Below, piece by piece: positions 1 to 10,600 of a DNA stretch of 64,000 nucleotides (the stretch's first letter is position 1; the number at the start of each line of letters is the position of its first letter). The stretch covers positions 25,545,667 to 25,609,666 of the forward strand of contig NC_054884.1 in assembly GCF_018320785.1 (NCBI RefSeq). The letters run 5' to 3'. A program made the translations under genes and the position numbers. Source of the stretch: Cheilinus undulatus (Eukaryota > Chordata > Actinopteri > Labriformes > Labridae). The notes beneath the pieces were generated by a model. It was not told the DNA's origin. It did not search any database and saw nothing but the letters and a program-made list of their open reading frames with translations.

Positions 1-661
1 AATGTCACCCAGCAGACCAATAGATGCTCTTGCAGTCTAGGTTGTTTGAGCCATAGTTACGATTGTGAGGAAGTGCATGTCTTGCTATGTACATAAACTA
101 CTGTGGAGGGCCTATGTAGGGGGTGTAGGGGTGCACAATATTATCGGTATGATATCAATATCAGCAGACATTTCACTGTAAAAGTTAAGTATTGGATCGG
201 CAGATAAAAACATTTCTTCCCATTCTTGCAACCAATGTATTTGGTATAAATGGTCTATATCAGCTGTATGTGCAAGCGGGAACTGCACACATTCCTGCCT
301 TTCCTGTGCCTACAGGAATAGCCTAAGACAGGGTGAGAAGCAGCAAAAAACTCAGAGCAGAGCAGACATCAGTGACATCAGAATGAAACTGATTAAGTCA
401 TAATCAGAATAAAGAGGTAGCTCTAGATGCTGTACACTAGATTTTTTCTGAGATTGTAGCTTGGTTAAAGAAACAGGATAAGAGTTTTTTTATTAAAAAC
501 AGGATTAACTTGTTATTGATGTCAGCAAAAGATGAATTAAAAATTTCTCCATAGGGTGTTAAAATCAACATAAAGTGAAAGCACCTCAGTCCTTCTTATG
601 TCCTTGTTTTCTTGAGAAAGACATATTTCTAAGAAAATGTATATTTCTGTCCTGTTTGCAG
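1..661 (+). other. fam53b: 3' part of the last intron of fam53b
   Basis: The stretch ends in a pyrimidine-rich tract and an AG at 660-661, directly before the frame that encodes the FAM53B C-terminus. No exon is seen inside it. About 286-418 resembles the 5' half of the dispersed repeat near 9625-9990, and about 127-260 has the 'gtgcacaatattatcggtat' style of a decayed DNA element. The assignment as an intron follows from the acceptor and from the protein match downstream. Confidence 0.75.
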
Positions 662-997
662 AAACTTCAGAACTTCCACAGCCTTAGCTGCCCAGGAATT
701 ACCGGCGAGGACATCTGCGAGTCAAACCAGACCCTTTTCACTCTCAGGAGCCCCGCCCACTGCAACACGGACTACTCAAGCGGCTTAGAAGATGTTCAAC
801 CTCGGACCAAAGAGGGCCAGATCATTAGAAACGTGTCGTCTGATCCTACAATCGAAGAGGCCGACTGGACCTCCACAGACTACGAGACGACTAATGGGAA
901 GGACAGTGAGCCTCTGTGGGCGGGTCTTTGTAGCATGAGGAAGGACGTGTATCAGCTTGGAGGAGAGCTGGACATTGAGCAGATTGAGAGGAACTGA
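662..997 (+). CDS. fam53b: fam53b (simplet-like), last coding exon
   Basis: This exon encodes the C-terminal 111 residues of a FAM53B-type protein. The encoded tail ends in GGELDIEQIERN, closely matching the human FAM53B ending (GELDIEQIENN as I recall it). An upstream KLQNFHSLSC block matches the human QTFSSLSC region. The frame is open through a consensus acceptor (AG at 660-661) and ends at TGA 995-997; the upstream in-frame residues belong to the intron. FAM53 proteins are vertebrate nuclear proteins without an enzyme domain. FAM53B/simplet is reported to promote nuclear entry of beta-catenin in Wnt signalling. The middle of the exon (NVSSDPTIEEADWTSTDYET) is acidic and low in structure, typical of this family. 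Earlier exons lie left of the window. The gene faces lhpp tail to tail, as in human. Confidence 0.9.
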   Translation, partial: KLQNFHSLSCPGITGEDICESNQTLFTLRSPAHCNTDYSSGLEDVQPRTKEGQIIRNVSSDPTIEEADWTSTDYETTNGKDSEPLWAGLCSMRKDVYQLGGELDIEQIERN

Positions 998-1735
998 GCT
1001 TGACTGTCTTCCTCTTTGTGGAAGCTAATGTAGCAGACTTACAGTGGTACAGTCAACAGTACTGATAGTCTTAAGGACAAACAAGTGGAGAGCTGACGCC
1101 ATGAGCGATCCAGCACTTGTTTTTTTATTACTCAAGGAGGGACTGAGCAGACCCTTATTGAGCTGAAAGTCCATTTTGGGGACTTTGAGTTAGCAGAGGT
1201 TTCTTCCCTACTGTGGGGAATCTCAACTGTGTCTCAGGAGAACAAGAAAGATGGATTCAGGTGAAGATAAAAAGAACTCTTAAGTAAAAAATATAAAAGT
1301 TGGCTCTAACACTGGGGTCTTTAACATTTCTGTGTAAGCCAGATTATCTTCCTTGTGTGCTACATTTGAAGAGAATTCACAGCAGGTTTGTAAAAATTCT
1401 CTGCACTAGAACACGACTCCATCACCCAGACCTTCATACGTTGGTACACAATGGGGAAAAGTGGTGACTTCTTTGAGAGCTACTGTTAGCAACGCTCCTT
1501 TCACTGTTAACTGAGCAACAAGCAGCACGCATACACAGCCTGTAAAATGTATCAAAGAGCTTAACATTTCACACAGTAACATCGGGCTTCTCTCTGAGAT
1601 CTGTGCTCCCCGCTTGTTTGAGAGAAGCTTTGTGATGCTAACAGCATTAATGTTCTTTCTTTTTACGATTTGTAACTACAAATTTATGTAAAACATGAGC
1701 ATATTTCTATACAAATAAAACACTGTTTTAAATGC
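998..1735 (+). other. fam53b: fam53b 3' untranslated region
   Basis: This runs from the stop codon to shortly after an AATAAA signal at 1714-1719. No other canonical signal is seen closer to the stop. A poly(A) site 15-25 bases after the signal is inferred. The last ~50 bases are the beginning of a sequence that is repeated at 2424-2766. Confidence 0.7.
1714..1719 (+). terminator. fam53b: polyadenylation signal AATAAA of fam53b
   Basis: This is a canonical AATAAA hexamer about 720 bases after the fam53b stop, in AT-rich sequence. The second copy of this block (about 2424-2766) carries a changed hexamer in the matching position (GATAAA near 2453). Confidence 0.65.
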
Positions 1736-2154
1736 ATTTGTTGTAGTCACATTTTTTCATCGCCTTTCCTCATTGAATACCTTCTCTGGACTCTTAAGAT
1801 GTTCTCACTAAGACTTGTTACAATTGCAAATGTGATAACTGCCCACAAACATAACACAAATCAGCAGCTTTTAATGTAATAATCCCACAAAAGTTTTACA
1901 TTTCTCACACATGTGACAGCTGTTGCCTACTGCAAAAGTACTACCTTATGATCAGCTTAAACTCAAGTCACATAAAAACACTGAGTCATGACAATTTTTT
2001 GTTGCCATGAAACAGGAAGTAGTCTTTGTTGTCTTAATACACTGATGGAGCCATGAATCCTAGCAGAGTTGATTAAATGTGTCAAAACAGCCCTGTGAGG
2101 AAATTATAAATAATATACAAAAACATTGTTAACCCAGCTTTTTTATGATTTACA

Positions 2155-2420
2155 GTCAATGACAAGAGAATGACATTAATGAAATCAGGTGAAAAAATGA
2201 GGAGCTGGAGGAGGGCTGCAAAAAAGCAGCTTGCAGAGAATGCAGCAAAGCATAGCCATCCTAGAGCAGTTTAAATATGACAGCGTGAGTACAAATAGCC
2301 AAAAGTGTGCTTAGAGAATCCTGTGGCCACCAGTTGGCTTGCGTGAGATTAGCTGATTTCTGTAATATGGCAGTGCTTGACTCTGTGGCCTGCCTGAACT
2401 AGCGCTATATGCTCAATTTT
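2155..2420 (+). repeat. Dispersed repeat A, 3' part
   Basis: It shares the blocks 'gaggagctgg', 'gcagcttgca', 'ctagagcagtttaaatat' and 'ggcctgcctgaacta' with 9730-9960, in the same order. The family is unrecognised; I see no coding capacity and no clear terminal repeats. Confidence 0.65.
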
Positions 2421-2766
2421 TTTGATGTAAACCATTAGCATATTTTTATAAAGATAAAGCACAGTTTTAAATGCATCAGTTGTGATCACATTATTTCATC
2501 ACCTTTACTTCCTGGATACGTTCTCTGGACTCTTTTAAGATGTTCTCACAAAGACTTATTACACCAGCAAATGTAACAACTGCTCACACATGTAATAAAC
2601 CACAAATGTAATACAAACCAGCAGCTTTTAACATAGTGATCCCACAAATGTTATAAATTTTCCACAAATGTAACAGCTGTTGCCTACTGCAAACATACTA
2701 ACTTAAGCTCAAATCACATCAAAAAATAATTATGTCTTTTTTTGCCATGAAACAGGAAGTAGTTTA

Positions 2767-4289
2767 AAATCAATTGATAACTTAATATCCACTGTCGACT
2801 GAAAATTAGTTTTAGTCACAGGAATTTTGTACCCGGTATACTTAAGACAAAGTTTCTTGTTTTAACAGGGAGAGCCAGCACAACCTCATCCTGTGAGTTT
2901 TGCTCACATGAATAAAGTTATGTTTTTGTCATTGCTCCATGAACTGTAAAATTACTTATATTTTGATCAGATGAACCCCCTCTGAAGGCTAAATTCAAGA
3001 ACCCCTTGGATTTTGCTTAATTTTTCAGAACTGACATCCATCCTCTCCTTTTCTAATTCAAAGATTTTGTGCTACGACTCTGGGAAAAGTACTTCCTGTT
3101 TTGTGGCGAACAAAAAAACCTGGAATGACTTAAATTTTGGGTGTGACTTGAGCTTAAGCTGGCTTGAACCCCACTGGCAGTTGTAAAAAGGCTACAACAA
3201 ACAATGACCGCACTGTTCATTTCTAATGTTCAGATTACATTTGTGGGAAGTGAAATAAGAAGTTTAGAGTGATTTTTATTTTCTCACAAACGTAATTTAT
3301 CCCTGCCATTCTATCCGTGGAAAATTGTTGTGGAATTATTACATGAACAGCTGAAATCTGTATTTCATTTGTGGTTAATTACGTTTGCAGGTGTTACAAG
3401 GCATAAATGCCCTGCAAGTGAATTTAAAGTTAAATGAAATATGCAACTAAACAGGGTAAAGACCACTAGATAACAAGGCTGATTCTTTTCTTTCAACAAA
3501 TGTCAGCAAAGGCCAAATTTGTTGATAGTTCTAATGCTTATCCTGCCGCATTTTCATCTAATCTGCCTGATAGAGTGCCTATAGAGCGTTGGACGCAACT
3601 ATTTCAGATCATAAACATTAAATGTGTTGTGCTGTAAGTAACCCAGAAAGCAGCCAAGCTAGCACTCTGAATTGTAGCAGGAAACAAAACGATAGCCAAT
3701 CGAGAAGCAAGATGACTACAGAAGGAAGCACAACAACCACAGAAAATAGATTTTACTCATCTTCAGCTCATGCTCTAACATGTACAGTCGACTTTCATGC
3801 CATCTCCTCAACTCTATCTTCATCAGTCCAGCATCCTCTATGTTGTTTTATTTCAAAGTCACTTTGAAAGATTCTGCAGGATTCCTGATTGTAAAAGTTC
3901 GGAAGTTTGTTGTTTTTTAAATGTTATTTCTTTGTGTGCTGATTTGGTCTGACCATCTCTTTACACTAAATCGATGGCGCTCTGTCATAATGTGTGGGGT
4001 CACTCACATTTTTATCATATGTTAAGACTTTAGTAATCCTTTCATGTGGGTCAGGCTTAAGTGGTAATGGAGCCAAATTCTGATCAATACTAAAAGACTC
4101 TTCCATCTGTCTGTGAGAGCTTTCCACAGATGTTGATGGTACAATTTCTACTGAGGTCCATACAAGCCAGTGTTAAACAAGGCTGTATGTTGGATATAAA
4201 GCAAAGTATCAACAGTATGTTTATTTTATGAGGTTATTAGGTTATGTTGTTTACTTTAAAATATTTTGTTTTGGTTGAACTTCCTTCTT
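2767..4289. other. Intergenic DNA, no gene seen
   Basis: AT-rich sequence with short unconvincing open frames. A few 'cacaaatgtaa'-like motifs near 3240-3300 and 3375 recall the flanking duplicated block and may be more decayed copies. Nothing else is supported. Confidence 0.5.
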
Positions 4290-5095
4290 AGGTTGACTAA
4301 GTACAAAAGTATTTAGCCTCCTGACCATAACCCCAACAAGGACAATCTCACAATCTCCAAAGGTGCTCGATGGGATTGAGGTCAGGGCTCTGTGCGGGCC
4401 AGTCAAGTTCTTCCACACCAAACTCATCAAACCACATGCACTGGGGCACAGTCATGTTGGAATAGAAAAGGGCCTTCCCAAAATTGTTGCCACAAAGTTG
4501 GAAGCATATCATTATCCAAAATATCTTGGTTTGTTGAAGCCTTAAAATTGGCCTTCACTGGAGATAAGGGGCCTCGCCCAAACCCTTCTCCAACAAACTT
4601 CACAGTTGATACAATGCAGTCAGGCAGGTAACCTTCTCCCAGTTTTCAAACCTAGACTCGCCTATCTGACTGCCAAACAGAGAAGTGGAATTTGTCACTC
4701 CACAGAACATGTTTCGACTGCTCCACAGTCCAGTGTCAGTGTGCTTTATACCACTCTATCCAATGCTTGGCATTGGACTTGATGATGTGAGGCTTGCATG
4801 CAGCTGCTCGGCCACACAAACCCATTCCATGAAGCTCTCGCAGTTTTGGTGCTTACATTAATGCAAGCTGAAGTTTGGATCGCTTCAGCTATGGAATCAG
4901 TGGCGTTGGCGACTTTTACACACCATGTGCCTTAGCAGTCATTGATCCTAATATGTGATTTTATGTGGTCTTCCACTTCATTGCTGTTGTTCCTAAATGC
5001 TTCCACTTGTCTTATTGCAAAGGCAGCATCCATCACAGTACCATGCTTGAAGTCACTGAGCTCTTCAGAACTGCAGACAAAATACCTGTTGATGT
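4290..5095 (-). mobile_element. Tc1/mariner-like transposon remnant
   Basis: Read on the - strand, this is the decayed body of a Tc1-like transposase gene. The + strand text shows typical teleost Tc1 landmarks: 'gatgggattgaggtcagggc', 'ttccacaccaaactcatcaa', 'ctggggcacagtcatgttgg', 'ttgccacaaagttggaag', 'gatgtgaggcttgcatgcag' and 'aagtcactgagctcttcaga'. Frameshifts, stops and small deletions break the frame, so it cannot be active. It is the same lineage as the copy at 15955-16470 on the other strand. A hAT-type element abuts its 5' side at 5104. Confidence 0.85.
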
Positions 5096-5103
5096 GTCTG
5101 TAA

Positions 5104-5426
5104 TAGGGATGCACAGATTCCACTTTTTGCAGACCAAGTACATGCACTTACTTTTGGGTATTCATTTATACCAAGTACAAATCTGAATACTTAAAATGCC
5201 ATTACAGCTCTTAAAAATATTGTGAAAGTTTGATAAATTTTCATCAGATGTTTACTCCTTTTTATGTATAAAAATACTAAACTGTAGATGTGGCTGCAAC
5301 TTTGCCTACCTAATCAAATATTGAGGGCTAATATCATGTTGCAAAATGATTTGTGCAGTGTCAGCAATGTTTTATAAGCACTACCGCACTGATAGCTATC
5401 CTGATATCAGTAACAGTGCATCTCTA
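5104..5426. mobile_element. hAT-type non-autonomous element with 8-bp target duplication
   Basis: The termini are imperfect inverted repeats: TAGGGATGCAC at 5104-5114 and GTGCATCTCTA at 5416-5426. They are flanked by GTCTGTAA (5096-5103) and GTCTGTTA (5427-5434), an 8-bp target duplication with one mismatch. Eight-bp duplications and TAGGG-type ends are hAT characteristics. The 323-bp body has no transposase reading frame. Confidence 0.8.
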
Positions 5427-5434
5427 GTCTGTTA

Positions 5435-6565
5435 TATAACTTTTAATATCTAATATAATCTCATACGTGGTGTCAAGGGCAGTTCTGCTTTCACGCATGA
5501 TTCATCTAACCGACATAATCTGCTTACTTGTACTCAAGCACATTTCAATACAGGTCCTCATTGTGGTATGGAAGATTTTATTGAAGTTACTGAATAAAAG
5601 AAATGTACTGAAGTGGCCTGTATCAACAGAAAGGTCATTGTTGGAGACATCTTTAATGCAACAATGTAGACTGACCCAATTAAGAGGCAGCAGAGACAAT
5701 CACAGCGTAGTAGCGGCTCTCCTGATGAGCCTGTGTTTGTGTGCTGAAGCGGGGACACAGTGAGTGAGGAGGACGCCGGCCAGGGGTGGGAAGTCCGGTC
5801 CCTGCCTCTTTTCTTGTTTTTGATGGTGGGTGGAGTGGTTGGAGCTGAGCGGTGCTTCACCCCTCTCTGCGCAGAGAAACAAAAGGGGCTTTTTCTCTGA
5901 GGAGCACAGTGACGTGGGAGGCGGCTGTGAATGTGGGCCATGTGTCAGGACTGCTGCTGCTGCTGCTCTGTTTGTCTGCCCCCCCCCCCCCCAACTCTGG
6001 TGCCTGTGCTAGCCCTCAGAGCTAACACTGTCATTAGCTTTCTGATTCACTGACACTGCACGAAAACTTCTGCATGTTGCTTCAAACTGAGCTCAATACA
6101 GGTCATTCTTCAGAAGGGTTTAGGTGCCACTTAGGGCTTCAAAGGTCATCTCTTTGAAATTAATTAAATGAGAAATTAAAGGATTGTTTGACGCACTGTA
6201 GTCTATATTTCTATGCCCCTTTTTTAGCTAAGTGCATGAACACAAAGAGGTGCAGAAATCACAGAATAAAGCTCTACAATACCAACTGACAGGACAATGA
6301 AAAAAAAAACATTTTTCATCACTTCCTGGTGACAGTTTTTCTAAATGTGCTGAGAAATGCTACTGGAACATGACGCACAAACTGTTTATGCTGAAGACGG
6401 TGCAAGACTCCCACTCTGCTGACATTTTCTTACATTTAGTTTTTTCCAACAGGCAACTTCTCCTGCCCAGTGCTTACCAGAAGTTTGGTATTTAACTTGC
6501 CAGGATTAAAGGGATAGTTCTGTATTTTTTAAGTGGGGCTGCATGAGATACTTATTAATTCTAAG
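5435..6565. other. Intergenic DNA with a GC-richer block
   Basis: No gene is supported. About 5690-5970 is GC-richer than its surroundings and free of recognised repeats; it ends in a short CTG run (5951-5966) and a C run (5979-5992). The overlapping open frames on both strands there look like a by-product of base composition. The remainder is AT-rich. Confidence 0.45.
5951..5992 (+). repeat. Short (CTG)n tract and poly-C run
   Basis: About five CTG units are followed after a few bases by fourteen consecutive C residues. These are simple repeats, likely length-variable. Confidence 0.85.
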
Positions 6566-7002
6566 TACAGTGTCTATAAAAAGAGAATGAACTCCCTTGG
6601 ATGTTTTACACTTTAACTGATTTTATAACTCAATCATGGTCAATATGATTTGTCTTTTTTTCCACAAAAAAAATCCCCAAAAGCCTTATTAATGCCAAAG
6701 TGAAAACAGATTTCGACAGAGTAATGTCAACTAGATGAAAAGGTGTAATGTAAAATAAGTAACTGCATAATTATTCATCCCCTTCAAATCAGTATTTAGT
6801 AGATGCACCAATTAGATCTGTTAAAGGGGTGAATATTCATGCAGTCACCTATTTGACCTCACATATTTTCCTTTAATTGACATTCATTTGCAGAAGTCTG
6901 TTTTCACTTTGACATTAAAGATGTTTTTTGTAAGTTGTATGGTGAAAAAAGTCCAATTATACAACTATGATTAAGCTATAAAATCAATATAAAGGTATAT
7001 CC
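6566..7002. mobile_element. Tc1-related MITE with long inverted repeats
   Basis: The left arm (about 6566-6780) and right arm (about 6820-7002) are imperfect reverse complements. The left begins 'tacagtgtctataaaaagag' and contains 'aatcatggtcaatatgattt'. The right contains 'tctgttttcactttgacatt', matching the 3' end of the Tc1-like element at 56160-57030. There is no transposase. The outer ~30 bases of the right arm appear to be lost. Confidence 0.75.
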
Positions 7003-9624
7003 TTCGTAGCCATCCTTAGAAAATGCAGCTAATAAACTAGTGGTATTTGAGAGACCTTAATGCCTCAACGCCAACAAGACCAAAATTATGTGCTTCTCAA
7101 GTTACAAATTCCTAAGGTATCTGGTTTCTACCTTTTAGCTAATACACTCATTACTGATAAGTGTCTCATATAATCACATTTCAAAAATACAGAACCATCC
7201 TTTTAAACTGTTACTACCAAACAGGTAAATCCATATCTATCAGTGCTGCCACTTTCTATGCAGACAAGCATGGAGGAAACTCCTTTACCTTATAAGAAGA
7301 AAAGCAGTTTTATCAGTTGGGATCTAAGTAGTCTTGGCCAACATCATTGCCTTTGGAAGGACTAATGGCTGTTGCTGAGTTTGAGTCTATTGACCATCAG
7401 CCAAACAGTGCCATACCACACTGCATTATAAAGTGATGTATCTGTGGGATTGTACTAAATATTTCAGATTTTTTTTGCATGAGAATCTTTACGCTCCCCT
7501 GGGGAAGTCATATTTACACTGTCACAGATCCTCCTATGGTACATTCAAACTGTTTCTTTTCAGCAGCTAAGCCCTTTTTGGGGTAATGAGTGGAGGAGGA
7601 AATGGGTAAACAGAGGCCTTGTAAACGTGCTGTGTGGCAGACTGACACACGGAGGGCCCCTCGCCTTTAATCAGCCCAGTGACAGAAGTGAAAGGAGGCA
7701 GTGTTCTCAGAGCAGATACGAGTACAACAGGAGGGGCGTGCCGTGCCAGTGTTCAGCTCCACGCTGGTCCACAACCCCCACACGCACTCGCACAACAGGG
7801 TGGTGGTCACTCTTCAACTGCTGTTGGAGGCTATGAACGGTCTTATCTGCTCCAGTGATGACTCACATCACACTTCATTCAGCAACAGATGTTTCACAGT
7901 GCACGAGGGAGGTTTGTGTCAGATGTTTCAGGTGAATCACTCATTTTGTGCTTTTAAAAGAGTCGTGGAACAGGATGCTTTGTCTCTCGTTGCACTTTAC
8001 TATCAACATATCATATTCAGTATCATTAACTTCCTATGACCCTGCATCCTCATATGAGGACATGACATTTTGGGCTTTCTACACCATTAAACTCAGACCT
8101 GTTAGCCTCATTCGTGGACACTTTGTTTGCCATCTTATGGTCTCAAAAGCTCATTACATTTGTCAGTGTACATTAAAGATGGCTGCCATTTCTTCTAAAA
8201 TGTTGTACAGCCAGTCTTGACACAAAACTGGTCAAGGTAGGAAAATGCTTCACAATTTATGATTAAAACCTGTAAATTTATGCTTGTGGTTTGATTTGGC
8301 TTCACAATTTGACAAATGTTATCAACAGTAACAAGCTTCAACACTGCTAAATGGCAAGTACTTGTATGAGGACACAGGGACTTGGTGATTGTTTTATGGC
8401 TCAATATAGCTCGGGAAACTTTTTGTACACAGTGGACTTGTACACAGTGGACTTGTTAAATTACAATATTTTTTAGTTTTTCAAGTATCAGGTCCTACTG
8501 ATCTTAAATAACTTGGAGAAATCAAAAATGCACACCAAAGAAAAGCTCTTTTCTTTTTACGTTTCTGACACGTTTGAGCACCTCTTTGGTAGAAACAAGC
8601 TGAATTGACTTGTATTCGACAACTTTTCACTCACTTATTGAATCCACTCCAACAACTCATCTCTAGTTCAGTTACTGGTTCACCAACCACCAAAAACACT
8701 TCCACATTCTATACAAGAAAAAAAACAAAAAAACAAATCTAAGTAAAAGAACATGGTTTGGAAGGGACTGGAACCATACTATGCACCCTAACCCTAACCC
8801 TGAAGAGCCATAATACCCACTACTAAAAAAGTTTATTGAGGATTTGACTGTTTTCTTTGTCTTTTAATAAGAATTCCCTCCAAAGTTTTTAAGTTCTTTC
8901 CCTCTCATGAAAAAGGAAAAAGAGAAAGTCCCCCCTCAGACATGGCTGAACAAATCTTCAATAATGGCTGTTTTCTTCAAAAGTGTAAATTTTCCGATAA
9001 ACACGATCAACCATGAAAGTGTGCTACAACAAGTTTTTGGGTTTGCTGCCTTCCCCTGCTTGGCAGCTACAATGTGGTTGGGAAGAAAGACAATTAAGCG
9101 GACGCACCCGGCCACAAAACAATTCCAGTTTGGCAAGTGTGTTGGCAAGTTCCTCAAACAAAAAGGAATGCAAAGGCGATTTTTCCCTTTACAGTTGCTT
9201 TTAATCAGTAAACCTCTGCATATAGAGTGAGTTGCTGGGCTGAATGTCACCCACAAACTTTTATGGGTTCTAGAGAGACCACATATTATGAACATGCTCC
9301 AATTCAGGGGCTGCGACCGATTATGTCACACTGGAGCATCGAAGGCCGTCTCATTTCGAGGGATCCTTAAAATTCGTACTCCTTTCCCCTGCCACAAAGG
9401 GTTCATTCATTGAGATTGTTAGCTTGCCAGTTAAAACCAACTACCAAATTATTATTCAGTCAGGACCACTTTGTCAAGAAACACTCATGAATTGGGCTTA
9501 TAAATATTTTTCTTCATTAGCTGCTATTTATTTGCACTTATTGCTGTTATTTATATTTGGCAGTGGGGCTGTTCTGGTATCCCCCTGCCCTTCCATGAGC
9601 CTACGTGGAAAGCATCAAGCATGA
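7003..9624. other. Intergenic DNA, no gene seen
   Basis: Mixed AT-rich sequence. About 7600-7960 is GC-richer with an open frame on the + strand, but nothing in the translation is recognisable. About 8427-8455 holds a 15-base direct repeat ('acttgtacacagtgg'). About 8786-8801 holds two and a half telomere-like CCCTAA units. The overlapping frames at 8907-9295 on both strands have no known domain. Confidence 0.45.
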
Positions 9625-9990
9625 ACAGCACACCTTTCTGCCTCTCCTGTGCCTACAAGAAAAGCCTGAGGCAGGGAGAGAAGCAGCAAATAACCCAGAG
9701 CAGAGTAGACATCAAGACAACAGAATGACATTGATTAAGCAGAATAAAGGAGGAGCTGGGGTGGAGGAGGGTTGCAAAAAGCAGCTTGCATAGAGGGCTG
9801 CAAAGCAAAGCCAGACTAGAGCAGTTTAAATATGGCAGTGGAGTGTGATTAGCCAATAGCCTGCTTAGAGCAAGCTGATGAGGGCTCGCATGAAATCAGC
9901 TGATCTTCATTATATGGCAGCGCCTGACTCCATGGCCTGCCTGAACTAACACTATACAATCGTACTTGGTTTCAACTCCGTCAAATAAAA
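9625..9990 (+). repeat. Dispersed repeat A, longest copy
   Basis: The first ~120 bases match 286-418 ('cctgtgcctaca', 'cccagagcagagtagacatc'). The last ~230 bases match 2155-2420 ('gcagcttgca', 'ctagagcagtttaaatat', 'ggcctgcctgaactaa'). It is therefore the most complete of three copies. Non-coding; family not identified. Confidence 0.65.
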
Positions 9991-10035
9991 ATATCGATGT
10001 CAAAAACAGAGAGGGCCCTGCAATTTTAAAATAAT

Positions 10036-10265
10036 ACATTAATATGTCAATTCCAGGGGGCTCTTGATCAAAACAGTAACAAAAGATGACAAGTCTGCAC
10101 TGCTCAGCTATGCCTACCTACACTGCTTACTTCTTATTATGCACTGAGGACTCCATATAAAGTGTATTCACGCCACAGTAAACCAGTGCTAAGGAGGAAA
10201 AGCTGTTGAAATTGGCCCTTCTGGTTTGCACAGCAACATAACCCAGAATTCTTTGCGAGTACATG
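10036..10265 (+). repeat. Dispersed repeat D, copy 1
   Basis: It resembles 34090-34355 in the same orientation. Shared blocks are 'gggctc', 'aacagtaacaaa / aacaataacaaa', 'cttacttctt', 'ctgaggactc' and 'cttcctggtttgca / cttctggtttgca'. The spacing is well conserved. The function is unknown, and the class is probably a non-autonomous DNA element. Confidence 0.55.
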
Positions 10266-10299
10266 TTGGAATGTTGTCCCATTGTTGTCTGATTTAGGA

Positions 10300-10600
10300 T
10301 AATTGCTCAACAGACCTCGGTCATCTTTGCAGAAAGGTCTGGACTGCAGGCAAACCAGTTCAGCACCCGGACTGATGGAAGCAGTATGCAGTCTAATGTT
10401 GCGCTGCTAAAATATAAAAGGCCTTCCCTGAAAGAAACTAATCTGAATGGGAGCATATGTCGCTCTAAAACCTCTATATACTTTTCAGCATTGATGATGC
10501 CCTTTCAGATGTGTAAGCTGCCCACACCATAGGAACTAATCAAACCCTATACCATCAGAGATGCAGGCTTTGGAACTGTACACTGATAAAGAGAGAAAAG
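10300..10600. mobile_element. Probable DNA-transposon fragment, family unsure
   Basis: The text 'gcagaaaggtctggactgca', 'aggccttccctgaaa', 'tcagcattgatgatgcc' and 'accatcagagatgcaggctt' has the look of a widespread fish transposon coding region read on the opposite strand. I recognise the pattern but cannot name the family with confidence. Several stops break any frame. Confidence 0.4.

Larger units (their letters stand above)
1686..2766 (+). repeat. Direct duplication of the fam53b 3' end
   Basis: About 1686-2033 and 2424-2766 are imperfect direct copies. Shared landmarks, in the same order, are 'ctctggactctt', 'aagatgttctcac', 'cagctgttgcctactgcaaa' and 'gccatgaaacaggaagtagt'. The first copy includes the fam53b polyadenylation signal. 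The spacer (about 2034-2423) contains a fragment of the dispersed repeat also seen at 9.6-10.0 kb. An alternative is that both copies belong to a repeat family into which the gene's 3' end has grown. Confidence 0.75.

Noticed and set aside
5558..5941. 127-residue - strand frame
   Set aside because: Overlaps + strand frames in a GC-richer stretch; no known motif, and it contains a homopolymer-like region.
8786..8801. Telomere-like CCCTAA repeats (and two more units near 21827-21841)
   Set aside because: Only two to three units each; chance occurrence or part of an old repeat is likelier than a telomere fusion.
8907..9295. 107-residue + and 119-residue - overlapping frames
   Set aside because: Both strands open at once without similarity to a known protein; no acceptor or donor pattern that would make an exon.
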